A stretch of 64,000 nt of DNA from Phormidium ambiguum IAM M-71 (GCF_001904725.1 NZ_MRCE01000005.1:4269-68268); one strand, 5' to 3'; counted from the stretch's first letter, positions 1-8,936 are shown. Made by a program: numbers and translations. The notes: a model not told the origin generated them from the sequence alone.

Positions 1-206
1 CAGGAGAGCAGGGGGGCAGGGGGGCAGGGGAGCAGGGGGGGACAAGGGGACAAGGGGACAAGGGGACAAGGGGACAAGGAGATTTTTACCTTTCTTATCT
101 TCTGCCTTCTGCCTTCTGCCTTTCTTACCTTCTGCCTTTCTTACCTTCTGCCTTCTGCCTTCTGCCTTCTGCCTTCTGCCTTTCTTACCTTCTGCCTTCT
201 GCCTTC
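1..206. repeat. Composite STRR-type intergenic repeat
   Basis: A G-rich arm (GGGGAGCAGG-like units, then GGGGACAAGG-like units) is followed by a short AT-rich core (AGATTTTTACC) and a pyrimidine arm of CTTCTGC heptamers. The same three-part order recurs in this window near 6.2, 13.9, 44.0 and 58.0 kb, in either orientation. Cyanobacterial short tandemly repeated repetitive sequences have this heptameric form. The pyrimidine arm stops one base from the TPR gene stop codon. The left edge is cut by the window. Confidence 0.85.
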
Positions 207-207
207 T

Positions 208-1344
208 CTACATCTGTAACTGCCTAATAGCCGCATCAACTTGCTGGGCTCTTTCGTTGTCTCCTTGGCTTAAGTAGAGACTGCGGGCGTAATTAAAAGT
301 AGAAAGAGCATCCTTGACTTTTCTTTGTCTGGCAAAAGCGACACCCAAATTGTAGTAAGCATTGGGATTTTGTTTATCTAAAGCAATTACGCGCCGATAA
401 ATAGTAATTGCTTGGGGAAGTTTTTGTTGTAGTAAGTAAATTTCGCCAACTCCAGCTAATGCTTCTACTGATTTAGGTTGAATGGCTAACACTCGGCGAT
501 AAGCGTTTAATGCTGGTACAAGTTGGTTATGAACACGAAAAACCTTAGCTATTTGTAAGTGAGCGTTAGCATCGCGTTTGGCTAGATTAATGGCGCGTTG
601 TAAAGAAGCGATGCCAGCACTTTGATTACCTTGTTTGAGGAAAACTGAACCCAAATTTAAATGTAATTTTGGGTTATTGGGAGCGTAAGCAATGCCACGT
701 TGCAAAATGTCTACTGCTTCTGGGTAACGGTTTTGTTCAGTTAATATTGCTGCCATTAACTGATAAGCGTGCCAATTTTTGGGATCGAGGGTGATTACTT
801 GTTGATAAGCTGCGGTTGCGCCGGGGAGATCTCCTTTGCGGAACAACACAGTGGCTAATCCTACATGAGCATTAACATTGTTTTTGTCTAATTCTGTGGC
901 TCGTCGGTAAGCAGTTGCCGCTCCTTCATTGTCTCCTATTTTGCCGAGACAAAATGCTAAGGCTGAATGTAATTCTGGGTTTTTCTTATCTAATTTTACT
1001 GCTCTGCGATAGAGATCGATCGCTTCTTGGTAATTTCGCTGTCGGGCTTGGATAAAACCCATTGCCGAATAAATTTGCGGATTTCGATCGTCTAATTTAG
1101 CGGCTTGTTGGTATGTTGCCAAAGCGCGATCGACATAGCCTGTCCGTTGCAACAACTGAGCTTCGCGCAACAGTTTTTCAACTTCGCTATTTGCGGATGT
1201 TTGGTTGTTAGGAACTGGGAGGTTTTCATTTGCTTGAACTAATTGCGGTGTCGTTACCGCTAACCCTCCCAATAACAAGAGACTAAGAAACCAGTAGTTC
1301 TGCTTTTGCTGGTGCATGGTAGATTTTTCCTGAGATTCTGCCAT
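208..1344 (-). CDS. Secreted tetratricopeptide repeat protein
   Basis: A hydrophobic segment near residues 18-38 (WFLSLLLLGGLAVTTP) ends in a VQA-N signal-peptidase-like site, so the protein is probably exported. The rest is about eight 34-residue TPR units with the usual W/L/G/Y/A/P spacing (for example A-YRRA-ELDKNN, AYQQVITLDPKN). TPR arrays are protein-protein scaffolds, and no catalytic domain is visible. Which complex it serves is unknown. A second ATG at position 1317 follows an AGGA box and would put the signal peptide right at the N-terminus, so it may be the true start. The gene is divergent from the YbjQ-family gene. Confidence 0.85.
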   Translation of the reverse strand: MAESQEKSTMHQQKQNYWFLSLLLLGGLAVTTPQLVQANENLPVPNNQTSANSEVEKLLREAQLLQRTGYVDRALATYQQAAKLDDRNPQIYSAMGFIQARQRNYQEAIDLYRRAVKLDKKNPELHSALAFCLGKIGDNEGAATAYRRATELDKNNVNAHVGLATVLFRKGDLPGATAAYQQVITLDPKNWHAYQLMAAILTEQNRYPEAVDILQRGIAYAPNNPKLHLNLGSVFLKQGNQSAGIASLQRAINLAKRDANAHLQIAKVFRVHNQLVPALNAYRRVLAIQPKSVEALAGVGEIYLLQQKLPQAITIYRRVIALDKQNPNAYYNLGVAFARQRKVKDALSTFNYARSLYLSQGDNERAQQVDAAIRQLQM

Positions 1345-1481
1345 TACGAGAGGATTGAGATTGCTTTGGGATATTGAATCAGAAATTGTGCAATTTTGAT
1401 ACCCTGGAGAAGGAATAAATTTTAGTTATTGCAACTACCAAAACGGCTTATTGTAACATTTTTCCTTGGAGATGTAAGTGA

Positions 1482-1808
1482 ATGATTATTACTACAACTG
1501 ATGTAATTCAAGGCGCACAGATTGATGCTTACTTAGGAATAGTGACGGCGGAAGTAGTTTATGGCACTAATGCTTTGCGTGATTTTTTTGCCGGAATTCG
1601 AGATATTGTGGGCGGCAGAACTGGCAGTTATGAACAAGTTTTTGAGAAAGGACAAAAAGAAGCGATCGCCGAATTACAAAGACGCGCCCAAAGTATGGGT
1701 GCTAATGCCGTCCTGGGTGTGGAAGTAGATACAGGCACAATTAATGTCGATCAAAGAGGCGCTTTATTGTTAATTACTGCGATCGGTACTGCGGTGAAAC
1801 TGCGATAA
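1482..1808 (+). CDS. YbjQ/UPF0145 family protein
   Basis: This 108-residue protein matches the YbjQ (UPF0145, formerly DUF74) family in length and pattern: an N-terminal strand, the segment GIVTAEVVYG, a GGRTGSYE turn, a helix with A-AEL-RRAQSMGANAV, and a closing hydrophobic strand. Family members form pentameric beta-alpha rings and are sometimes labelled heavy-metal binding, but no established function exists. The gene is followed by a strong hairpin and appears monocistronic. The start ATG follows CTTGGAGATGTAAGTGA, which contains a GGAG box. Confidence 0.88.
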   Translation: MIITTTDVIQGAQIDAYLGIVTAEVVYGTNALRDFFAGIRDIVGGRTGSYEQVFEKGQKEAIAELQRRAQSMGANAVLGVEVDTGTINVDQRGALLLITAIGTAVKLR

Positions 1809-1844
1809 ATTGCTTTAATTTTCTTAACAATTAAATTTGCTAAT

Positions 1845-1888
1845 TTTCAGGAGTTTGTTCTACTTACTAAAGAATAAACTCCTGAAAT
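1845..1888 (+). terminator. Stem-loop after the YbjQ gene
   Basis: An inverted repeat of about 18 bp (TTTCAGGAGTTT pairing with AAACTCCTGAAA plus flanking A/T pairs) lies 36 nt after the stop codon and ends in ATTT. It probably terminates the YbjQ-family transcript. Confidence 0.6.
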
Positions 1889-2041
1889 TTATAGATATTT
1901 TCCTACTTCTTTTGATAGAGGAAATAGTTCCTTCCCTTGATAGATATTCTTTAGCATTGATAATCCTAAAGTGTAACTAAATTAGTTGATACTGTTTGGC
2001 TTAAAAAGACACTCAAAAAAGAATGTTGGGAGGAATAAATT

Positions 2042-2683
2042 ATGGCTTATACAAATCGACCATCTGATGTAGTTGAACCAATAGTAACAAATCGAGTTGT
2101 TGATTATCACGATCGCGTTAGATGGGGTCCGATAATTGCAGGTATTTTAATTGCTTTAGCAACTCAATTAGTATTAAGTGCCTTGGGTGCTGCGATCGGT
2201 TTAAGTAGCATAGCTAACTCAGGAGCACCAAGAACCAACGCAGGCGATGTCGGAGTTGGCGTAGGAATTTGGTCAATTATTAGTTTATTAATTGGCTTAT
2301 TTGTTGGCGGTTGGATGGCAGCCCGTGTTAGTGGGCCGATGAACAGAAATACCGCCCTTTTAAACGGAGCAATTCTTTGGGCAGCTACCCTAGCAATTGG
2401 CTCTTGGTTAATAGCAAATGGAGTCGCAGGTACATTTGGAATTGCTGCTTCTAATGCCGGAGAAGTAATTAATCAAGCACGATTAACCGGAAATCTTCCT
2501 AATCAACCACCTGGAGTAACTGCTCAACAATCGCGTGAAATTGCTGCCAATGCAGCTAAAGCTGGTTGGTCATTTTTATTCGGCTCTTTGTTAGGTTTAC
2601 TAGCTGCAATGGGTGGAGCAGCTGTAGGTGCGCGTAATCCTCGTACTTATAATGCTAATTACAATCCTAATTACACTCCATAG
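2042..2683 (+). CDS. Glycine/alanine-rich multi-pass membrane protein
   Basis: This 213-residue protein has a short hydrophilic N-terminus and about four membrane segments: around residues 30-52, 75-95 (IISLLIGLFVGGWMAARV), 107-128, and 174-196 near the C-terminus. A charged VDYHDRVRWGPIIAG stretch sits just before the first membrane helix. The tail is Asn/Tyr-rich. It resembles cyanobacterial hypothetical membrane proteins, and I do not recognise a characterised family. The start follows TGGGAGGAATAAAT, a strong ribosome-binding site. A terminator follows, so it looks monocistronic. Confidence 0.75.
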   Translation: MAYTNRPSDVVEPIVTNRVVDYHDRVRWGPIIAGILIALATQLVLSALGAAIGLSSIANSGAPRTNAGDVGVGVGIWSIISLLIGLFVGGWMAARVSGPMNRNTALLNGAILWAATLAIGSWLIANGVAGTFGIAASNAGEVINQARLTGNLPNQPPGVTAQQSREIAANAAKAGWSFLFGSLLGLLAAMGGAAVGARNPRTYNANYNPNYTP

Positions 2684-2732
2684 CAAATTGAGTTCAAAAC
2701 TTTGCCAAGTCAATCAAACCTTCTTGCTATTA

Positions 2733-2760
2733 AAATCACCTTTTTTAGGTGATTTTTTTA
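2733..2760 (+). terminator. Rho-independent terminator
   Basis: AAATCACC pairs with GGTGATTT across a short loop and is followed by a T run, 50 nt after the membrane-protein gene at 2042-2683. Confidence 0.85.
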
Positions 2761-2783
2761 TTTGAAGCAGAGACTCTAGATAC

Positions 2784-2953
2784 AGGGGCAACCACATGGG
2801 GATTGCCCCTACAAGGTCTCTACAAGGTTTTGGAACAGACGGTACTGTATATAGTTAATTAGTCGTAAAAATACTACTTCAGGACTAGGGGTTGGTGCGT
2901 GACGCTACAAGTCTCATGACTGGGTTACAAATAATTTGGGAACGTCACGCACC
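2784..2953. repeat. Cluster of two intergenic palindromes
   Basis: AGGGGCAA (2784-2791) pairs with TTGCCCCT (2803-2810). Further on, GGTGCGTGACG (2894-2904) pairs perfectly with CGTCACGCACC (2943-2953). Both look like dispersed cyanobacterial intergenic palindromes. No coding capacity is seen between the membrane-protein gene and thiL. Confidence 0.7.
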
Positions 2954-2977
2954 CTACAAACGCCAGAATAAAATACT

Positions 2978-3997
2978 TTAAAAGTGCTGAAATCCTTGAC
3001 TAAGATTCAAATTTTCATCTGGATAATTACCTGAACTATCAATTAGCTTTACAGTTTTTTCTTGGGTAATTATGCCAATAATTGCGCTATCTTTTCCTAA
3101 ATTTTTAACTAAAGTTTCGGCTATTTCAAGAGGAAGACACAAGATTAATTCAAAATCTTCGCCGCCATATAATACCCATTCTAAAGTTTGCTGTGGGGAT
3201 AACCAATTGAGAAAAGCTGGAGGTGTGGGAAGTTGCGATCGATCTATTTTTGCTCCCACATTACTAAAATTACAAATCTGTAAAATTGCATCCGCTAACC
3301 CGTCGCTGCTGTCCATTCCAGCAATAGGGATTGGGTAGTTGGTAGATAATATTTGCCAGAGTATTGGTAATATATCTAATCTGGGTTTAGGGCGTTGATG
3401 GGCTTTAATTAAGGTATTTTTTTCGGTGTCGCTGAGGGTTTTTCCGATTTCTGGATTTAGCAATAATTCTAAACCAGCTTTTGAAGCTCCATGAACTCCT
3501 GTAACTACAATTGCATATCCCGGTTGAGCATTTCCCCGACGAATAATGCAATTAGGATTAGCTTGTCCAAAAGCAGTAATTGAAATGGTGTTAATTGCCG
3601 ATCGCACTACATCACCTCCCACAATCGGAGTATGATAAATTTGCAAACAATCATTCATTCCTTGATAAAGTTTTTCTACCCAACTAACAGGTGTATTGCC
3701 ATTAATTGCTAAACCTACAGTGATTCCCAAAGGTGTTGCTCCCATTGCTGCTAAATCTGATAAATTAGCCGCAGCAGCACGCCAACCTGCATCTTCTGGG
3801 GAGGTAGTGCGATCGCTAAAATGTACCCCTTCAACTAACACATCAGTTGTGACAATTAAAGACTGTTCTGGCAAAGTTTGAATTACTGCTGCATCATCGC
3901 CAATAATATCTGGAGGACAAAAGCGATGTAACTTTTGCAGCAATCCTTGTTCGCCAATCTCTTTAACTTTTTGTTCCAACTTTTCTGCTTCCGACAT
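2978..3997 (-). CDS. thiL: Thiamine-monophosphate kinase
   Basis: ThiL phosphorylates thiamine monophosphate to thiamine diphosphate, the last step of cofactor synthesis, in the cytosol. The 339-residue length fits the family. The AIRS/PurM-like fold is shown by the N-terminal metal/ATP motif IIGDDAAVI (residues 31-39), a VTTDVLVEGVHF strand, AAANLSDLAAMGA, VGGDVVRS, and the C-terminal GMDSSDGLADAI and YGGEDFELIL motifs. All expected motifs are present, so the enzyme should be active. Its ATG lies a few bases after the stop of the 94-residue gene upstream, which points to co-transcription. Confidence 0.95.
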   Translation of the reverse strand: MSEAEKLEQKVKEIGEQGLLQKLHRFCPPDIIGDDAAVIQTLPEQSLIVTTDVLVEGVHFSDRTTSPEDAGWRAAAANLSDLAAMGATPLGITVGLAINGNTPVSWVEKLYQGMNDCLQIYHTPIVGGDVVRSAINTISITAFGQANPNCIIRRGNAQPGYAIVVTGVHGASKAGLELLLNPEIGKTLSDTEKNTLIKAHQRPKPRLDILPILWQILSTNYPIPIAGMDSSDGLADAILQICNFSNVGAKIDRSQLPTPPAFLNWLSPQQTLEWVLYGGEDFELILCLPLEIAETLVKNLGKDSAIIGIITQEKTVKLIDSSGNYPDENLNLSQGFQHF

Positions 3998-3999
3998 AA

Positions 4000-4284
4000 C
4001 TACATTTTCGGAAATCTATAATAAGTATTTCCTTCATTATCGACTTCAGGAAAAGCCCCGAAAATTTTCACTTGTTCATCTAAATACTGTTTAGCTAACT
4101 GAGGTTCTACTCTAGCAGTTGCTGACAATTGAATTAACGAAACACAACTATCTCTATCTTCCAATAAACGATAAAAGGCATTAGTTAGTTTTTGTTGTTT
4201 ACTCTTTGATTCTGCAACTCTAAAGAGGGCAAATCCAGTCACTCCCACCAAAGACATTACTAATAAATATTCGAGGACTGCCAT
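4000..4284 (-). CDS. Small N-terminally anchored protein upstream of thiL
   Basis: This 94-residue protein has an N-terminal hydrophobic helix (residues 4-23, LEYLLVMSLVGVTGFALFRV). A soluble domain follows that looks helical, with a FYRLLEDRDSCVSLIQLS segment resembling a small winged-helix or helix-turn-helix unit, and it ends YYRFPKM. I do not recognise a named family. It sits 2 nt upstream of thiL and 17 nt downstream of the methyltransferase-like gene on the same strand, so the three probably form one transcript. Confidence 0.75.
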   Translation of the reverse strand: MAVLEYLLVMSLVGVTGFALFRVAESKSKQQKLTNAFYRLLEDRDSCVSLIQLSATARVEPQLAKQYLDEQVKIFGAFPEVDNEGNTYYRFPKM

Positions 4285-4301
4285 AATTAATTACCTGTTT
4301 T

Positions 4302-4973
4302 TCAGTAGATGAAAGGAACGATCTTTTTGGTTTTTCGTTGGTATGCTTGATATCGATCGCCAAATTTCTCAATCAGCATTTTTTCTTCTATATTAATTCT
4401 GTTTCCTAACCAAATTGTACAACTAACTACAGTCAGTACTAAACTAACAAAGCTTTGTAGAATCGTGCAATATCCAACAAGTAGTAAAACATAACTCAAA
4501 TATACGGGATGTCGCACTTGACGGTAAATACCTGTGGTGATTAATTTATGGTTTGGTTTGATGGTAATGCGATCGAACAAACCCTTCAGCGTGCGAATTG
4601 CCAATTGATTAATAGCGATCGCTAATATAACGATAATTATTCCCAAGACTTGCAAAACTAATTTTGGGCTGAGTACCCCTGAAAAATCATAAATTGCCCA
4701 CCAATGGATAATAATAAAACTAATAAATTGAACTGCTAAAATTACCAAACCAGAATATTCTTTAAATTGAGCATCTTCATTAGTCTTGCTTAACTTGCCA
4801 TAGCGCCAAACCCGCCAAATATTACCCGAAAAAAACAGCAAATAACTAATTAATAAAAAAATAACTTGCCATTTTTGGATTACGTCAAACAAAACTGCTG
4901 GTAACGCAATGAAAATGGCAAGAAAAGCTAATACTACGAACAATGATTGTATAGCTAAGGAAAGATTGCTCAT
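4302..4973 (-). CDS. Isoprenylcysteine methyltransferase-like membrane protein
   Basis: This 223-residue protein has five or so membrane helices. The C-terminal signature is typical of the ICMT/phospholipid methyltransferase superfamily: LITTGIYRQVRHPVYLSY (about residues 144-161), then EEKMLIEKFGDRYQAYQRKTKK near the end. These motifs bind S-adenosylmethionine in the family. The methyl acceptor cannot be deduced, and bacterial members act on varied lipids or isoprenoids. It is likely first in a transcript with the 94-residue gene and thiL. Confidence 0.8.
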   Translation of the reverse strand: MSNLSLAIQSLFVVLAFLAIFIALPAVLFDVIQKWQVIFLLISYLLFFSGNIWRVWRYGKLSKTNEDAQFKEYSGLVILAVQFISFIIIHWWAIYDFSGVLSPKLVLQVLGIIIVILAIAINQLAIRTLKGLFDRITIKPNHKLITTGIYRQVRHPVYLSYVLLLVGYCTILQSFVSLVLTVVSCTIWLGNRINIEEKMLIEKFGDRYQAYQRKTKKIVPFIY

Positions 4974-5057
4974 AGTAACCTTGTTGATAGTTGGTGAAAG
5001 GTTGATTTTTGCCAGGATAAAAATTTAGCTTTATCCTTTCCTATCATCCGTTATCCT

Positions 5058-6170
5058 TTACTTAGGTTGAACCAAGTTTTCCGCACCTTTAATTACTTTG
5101 GCTGACTCAATTTTGTCACCTTGTTTCAGTTTTTGTAAAACATCTTTGCCTTCAGTGACAAAGCCAAAAATGGTGTAGCGACCATCCAACAAATTTAAAC
5201 CAGCAGGTGTTAATTCTGGTTCAAACAGGAAGAAGAAAAACTGAGAAGAAGCGCCATTAACTTCTGATTCAGGTCTAGCCATTGCTACCGCACCGTAAGC
5301 TGAGAAAGGTAGCACGGGTTGATCGCGGTAACGTCCGGCATCTTCTAGGGTAATGCCATAGGTGGGAATTTCATCACCTTTAACTAAAATTTCCAGGGGA
5401 ATAGCACGATACTTTTTGGTCTTAGGGTCAATAAAACCTTCTTCTTTGCCTATTGGATCTCCTGTTTGTAAAACGTAAGATTCTTCAGCACGAATAAAAG
5501 GTAAACCGTTGTAAAAACCACGTTGAACTAAATCAACAAAATTACCAGCAGTAACAGGGGCACTGTAGCCATCAAGTACTAGAGTAAGGTCGCCTTTTTC
5601 TGTGGTCATTTTGACGGTAGCACGACCTTTGAGTTGGGGTAAATTGCTATATTCGGCAGGTACTTCAAAGGGGAATTTTTGTACCATGTATTCTTCTAAT
5701 TCCCCTACCAAATTTAGGATGCTAGCACTTTGATCCAATAATTCTGGGCGATTTTTCGCTTCAGCGGCAGCTTTGAGAGGAACCAGATTTTCACTAATTT
5801 GATTAATCAAAGCTTCTGCTTTGGGTTTTTGTTCATCTGGGATACTAGCTAGTATGTCAGATTGACGATCGCTCACAATTGTAGCCGCCTTCTTAACATC
5901 AGCATTAATCGTACTCCAGCGTTTACCCCGCAACTGTTGGGAAATATCTTCCAAACTCTTTTGCAGTTCTCTAACTTGCTGATTATCGATCGGTAAAGAA
6001 TACCTTAACAGCGCCTTACCATCAGTAATAGCATTACCCTGTGGTAAACGACTTTCCCGCACACCAGCAGCACAAAGTCCAACTGACAAGGTGACTAATA
6101 GCAACGCTATTAAGCCAGTTTTTAGCCAGCGTTGCAGCATATTAAAGACTGGAATACTCAAACCAGACAT
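5058..6170 (-). CDS. Lumenal cyclophilin-type peptidyl-prolyl isomerase (CYP38/TLP40-like)
   Basis: The 370-residue protein has an N-terminal signal/anchor (hydrophobic residues about 18-36), a helical domain of about 130 residues (from LRYSLPIDNQQV to the EEYMVQKFPFEVP region), and a C-terminal cyclophilin fold beginning KMTTEKGDLTLVLDGYSAPVTAGNF and ending with GFVTEGKDVL. This order matches plant TLP40/CYP38 and its cyanobacterial homologues, which assist photosystem II assembly and repair in the thylakoid lumen. Several catalytic cyclophilin residues are divergent in that subfamily, so isomerase activity is uncertain. Divergent from efp. Confidence 0.88.
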   Translation of the reverse strand: MSGLSIPVFNMLQRWLKTGLIALLLVTLSVGLCAAGVRESRLPQGNAITDGKALLRYSLPIDNQQVRELQKSLEDISQQLRGKRWSTINADVKKAATIVSDRQSDILASIPDEQKPKAEALINQISENLVPLKAAAEAKNRPELLDQSASILNLVGELEEYMVQKFPFEVPAEYSNLPQLKGRATVKMTTEKGDLTLVLDGYSAPVTAGNFVDLVQRGFYNGLPFIRAEESYVLQTGDPIGKEEGFIDPKTKKYRAIPLEILVKGDEIPTYGITLEDAGRYRDQPVLPFSAYGAVAMARPESEVNGASSQFFFFLFEPELTPAGLNLLDGRYTIFGFVTEGKDVLQKLKQGDKIESAKVIKGAENLVQPK

Positions 6171-6223
6171 AATTAGGTTTTTGATATTGTCACAATTCTA
6201 GATTTTCCCATAATGGGGTAAAG

Positions 6224-6360
6224 AAAGGCAGAAGGCAGAAGGGAAGGAAGGCAGAAGGCAGAAGGCAGAAGGCAGAAGTGAAAAATTCCCCTTTTCCCTT
6301 TTCCCCCTTTTCCCCCTTTCCCCCCTTTTCCCCTTTCTCCCTACCTCCCCAATCCCCAAA
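6224..6360. repeat. Composite STRR-type repeat (inverted orientation)
   Basis: GGCAGAA heptamers are followed by a GTGAAAAATTCCCC core and a run of TTTTCCCC units. This is the reverse complement of the module order seen at the window start. It occupies the intergenic space between the cyclophilin gene and efp, so it must overlap or abut the promoters of both. Confidence 0.8.
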
Positions 6361-6431
6361 CCCTAATCACCAGTACCCCAAGAGAGGTACAATTAATAGT
6401 CCCGATTGTTCTGGCCAGGAAATAAAGGTTC

Positions 6432-6989
6432 ATGATTTCGAGTAATGATTTTCGACCCGGTGTATCAATTGAGTGGAATGGAGGTGTCTGGAAGGTTGTA
6501 GAATTCCTCCATGTAAAACCGGGAAAAGGTTCAGCTTTTGTGAGAACGAAGTTGAAAAATGTCCAAACTGGTAACGTAGTGGAACAAACGTTCCGCGCTG
6601 GGGAAACTGTACCCCAAGCCAATTTGGAAAAGAGTACGATGCAGCATACCTATAAAGACGGCGATGATTACGTTTTTATGGATATGGAAACTTATGAAGA
6701 ATCTCGACTTTCCGCTAACCAAATTGGCGATCGCGTCAAGTACCTCAAAGATGGTATGGAAGTGAACGTCATTCGTTGGAATGGTCAGGTAATTGACGTA
6801 GAATTGCCAAATACAGTCGTATTAGAAGTAATCCAAACCGATCCCGGTGTTAAAGGAGATACGGCTACAGGCGGTTCTAAACCTGCAATTGTCGAAACTG
6901 GTGCTCAGGTGATGGTTCCTCTGTTTATCTCTATCGGGGAGCGAATTAAGATTAACACCAGTGAAGATAAATACATTGGTCGAGAATAA
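6432..6989 (+). CDS. efp: Elongation factor P
   Basis: EF-P binds between the P and E sites of stalled ribosomes and promotes peptide bond formation at polyproline stretches. The 185-residue length is canonical. Three domains are visible: a KOW-like N-domain with the tip-loop segment [15 protein letters not shown] (Lys32 at the modified position), a middle OB domain ([11 protein letters not shown]), and the C-terminal OB domain ending [17 protein letters not shown]. The accB gene follows 84 nt downstream, the usual cyanobacterial order. Confidence 0.97.
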   Translation: MISSNDFRPGVSIEWNGGVWKVVEFLHVKPGKGSAFVRTKLKNVQTGNVVEQTFRAGETVPQANLEKSTMQHTYKDGDDYVFMDMETYEESRLSANQIGDRVKYLKDGMEVNVIRWNGQVIDVELPNTVVLEVIQTDPGVKGDTATGGSKPAIVETGAQVMVPLFISIGERIKINTSEDKYIGRE

Positions 6990-7073
6990 TTTTGTTTGGG
7001 AGTTTGGATGTTTCAGTTAATCCAAAATCCGAATTGATTCACCCAAAGCAAACTTAACGGGGCTAAACAAACT

Positions 7074-7607
7074 GTGGAATTGGATTTTAATGAACTCCGT
7101 GAGCTATTGACAGTTTTTAGTCAAACCGATGTAGCGGAGTTGACACTCAAGAGCGCTGATTTTGAACTAACAATGCGAAAAAGCATTGATATTGGCGTTT
7201 CTCAAGTGTCCGAGCCGGGTAATCGGGCGCTAGCATCTGGGTCTGCAATGCCAGCTGTTACAGCAGTGGTACCGAGTCAAACCAGAGAAATGGTAAGTGG
7301 TGGGGTAAGTGATGCTGTAACAGCTACACCAGCCGCACCAGCCGCTCCTCCGGCGGTGGATACTAAATGGGTAACAGTAAATTCACCGATGGTGGGAACG
7401 TTTTATCGGTCTCCGGCTCCAGGGGAAGCGCCTTTTGTGGAGGTAGGCGATCGCATTCGCTCTGGGCAAACCGTCTGTATCATTGAAGCAATGAAGTTAA
7501 TGAACGACATTGAAGCGGAAGTTTCCGGCCAGGTGATGCAGATTTTGGTCGAAAACGGAGAACCTGTAGAATATGGTCAACCATTGATTCGGATCAATCC
7601 TGATTGA
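7074..7607 (+). CDS. accB: Biotin carboxyl carrier protein of acetyl-CoA carboxylase
   Basis: AccB carries biotin between the carboxylase and transferase components of acetyl-CoA carboxylase, the first step of fatty acid synthesis. The 177-residue protein has an N-terminal helical region (MELDFNELRELLTVF), an Ala/Pro/Val-rich flexible linker (about residues 60-96) and a C-terminal biotinyl domain. The biotinylation motif EAMKLMNDIEAE places the modified lysine at residue 141. The start is GTG, supported by the match of the N-terminus to the family. It is probably co-transcribed with efp. Confidence 0.96.
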   Translation: MELDFNELRELLTVFSQTDVAELTLKSADFELTMRKSIDIGVSQVSEPGNRALASGSAMPAVTAVVPSQTREMVSGGVSDAVTATPAAPAAPPAVDTKWVTVNSPMVGTFYRSPAPGEAPFVEVGDRIRSGQTVCIIEAMKLMNDIEAEVSGQVMQILVENGEPVEYGQPLIRINPD

Positions 7608-7639
7608 TGAAAAACTCCAATTTTAACTAGACTAGCGAT

Positions 7640-7752
7640 ACTCTTGAAAGGTCGCAATGCCAATGATTTTAGATATTTGATTTAGGTTGTTCCCTGGAAT
7701 CTAAAATCAGCAATCCAAAATCTAAAATGTTGGCAATCTAAATTTTAAAATT
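7640..7752. repeat. Short ATCTAAAAT repeats
   Basis: ATTTTAGAT and its complement ATCTAAAAT occur several times in the accB-to-arsR spacer and can fold into alternative hairpins. A related perfect inverted repeat lies between cbiN and cbiQ at 38513-38559. Confidence 0.5.
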
Positions 7753-7819
7753 GGTCAATGTATTGTCATAAAAAAAAGAACTGGTACAATCTGGGGATCA
7801 GTCCCTCCAATGTAGTTCA

Positions 7820-8173
7820 ATGAAACAAGCGCAACCTGTATCACAAGAAGTTGTGCAACAAGTAGCTGAATATTTCAGCATTTTAAGTGAGCCAATGCGT
7901 CTGCGGCTCTTGAATTTACTCCGCGATGGCGAAAAGTGCGTTCAAGAGTTGGTGGAAGCAACCCAAACTAGTCAGGCTAATGTTTCTAAGCATCTTAAAG
8001 TGATGTTACAAGCAGGCATTTTAAGCCGTCGTAGTGAGGGAACTTCCGCTTATTACAAAGTCGAGGATGAGTTAATTTTCGATCTGTGTAACTTAGTTTG
8101 CGATCGCCTAGCGACTCGGATCGAACAACAAGCTCGTCATTTTCGTGACTTTAGCTTGGCTAGCAAGGAATGA
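7820..8173 (+). CDS. ArsR-family winged-helix transcriptional regulator
   Basis: This 117-residue protein is a typical ArsR/SmtB-type repressor fold: LSEPMRLRLLNLLRDGEKCVQELVEAT, then the recognition helix SQANVSKHLKVMLQAGIL and the wing SRRSEGTSAYYKVED. I see no CxC metal site in the recognition region (one Cys, in GEKCVQEL, and one in LCNLVCD), so the ligand is not predictable. It has its own upstream spacer and no obvious target gene next to it. The family usually autoregulates. Confidence 0.9.
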   Translation: MKQAQPVSQEVVQQVAEYFSILSEPMRLRLLNLLRDGEKCVQELVEATQTSQANVSKHLKVMLQAGILSRRSEGTSAYYKVEDELIFDLCNLVCDRLATRIEQQARHFRDFSLASKE

Positions 8174-8252
8174 GGAACCGGAGAATTTTTGATTTTCGAT
8201 TGGCTTCTCAATCTTCTTAAATTCTCCCCTGCTTCCTTGAATTATTTATTGC

Positions 8253-8927
8253 TTACTGGGTAAAGTCTTTCTGAAAACTTTCTCTAGTCATTGGCTGAGT
8301 AATTTCTAAACCTTCTCCACCCAAAACGTCTAAAGGTTTTCCATCGACGGAGAGGAAAACTTTGCCTTTGGGGTTTAAACTGGTAGCGGTGTAAATTACT
8401 TGTCCCAAACGTCCAGTCATAGAAAATGTGCCACCACCAGAGGTAAATTCTGGGGATAAATCCACAGTAATTGAGTCTTTTTCTACTTTAATACTCCGCA
8501 ATTTGGTTCCTTGGGGAATTGCATTACCATTTGCTTGAGTTTGAGTTAACAAACGGTTAAAGCTCTGCTCTAAAATTGCGGTTTCGTTGGTAGCTTTCTG
8601 CTCAATAGTAATTGGACGAGCTACTAGTTCTAATTTACCGTTTCTATCTTCTACTAAATAGATTTGGGCTTTTGTGGCTGCGTTTTGTGTGTCTGGTGTT
8701 GGTGTGACAACTGTGTTGGTAGGTGTAGTTGTCGGCGCAGTTGTTGGAACTGTAGTAGGTGTTGGTGTAACAACAGTATTGGTGGGTGTAGTTGTCGGAA
8801 CTGTGGTTTCGGGAGCATTCTGATTGCAACTAGTCAAAATGGCTGCACTACCTACTGTTAAAAGTAGAATTGCGATCGCTCTTTTTGCGCCGACAGTCAG
8901 CTGAAAAATTGGTTGGCGCTGTTCCAT
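8253..8927 (-). CDS. GerMN-domain lipoprotein
   Basis: A signal peptide ends in the lipobox LTSC (Cys34), so this is probably a lipid-anchored envelope protein. A Pro/Thr-rich linker with two near-identical copies of PTTTPTNTVVTPTP follows (about residues 43-78). The C-terminal region (YLVEDRNGKLELVARPI to SVDGKPLDVLGGEGLEI) matches the GerMN/sporulation-spore-germination beta-rich domain also found in cyanobacterial lipoproteins. Its function in cyanobacteria is not established. The downstream end of the DUF2993 gene is only 9 nt away, so the two are likely co-transcribed. Confidence 0.85.
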   Translation of the reverse strand: MEQRQPIFQLTVGAKRAIAILLLTVGSAAILTSCNQNAPETTVPTTTPTNTVVTPTPTTVPTTAPTTTPTNTVVTPTPDTQNAATKAQIYLVEDRNGKLELVARPITIEQKATNETAILEQSFNRLLTQTQANGNAIPQGTKLRSIKVEKDSITVDLSPEFTSGGGTFSMTGRLGQVIYTATSLNPKGKVFLSVDGKPLDVLGGEGLEITQPMTRESFQKDFTQ

Positions 8928-8936
8928 AAATTTAGT

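Noticed and set aside
1-206. Tandem repeats that might be taken for a CRISPR array
   Set aside because: Units are 7-10 nt and directly abutting, with no unique spacers of constant length. They fit cyanobacterial short tandem repeats.
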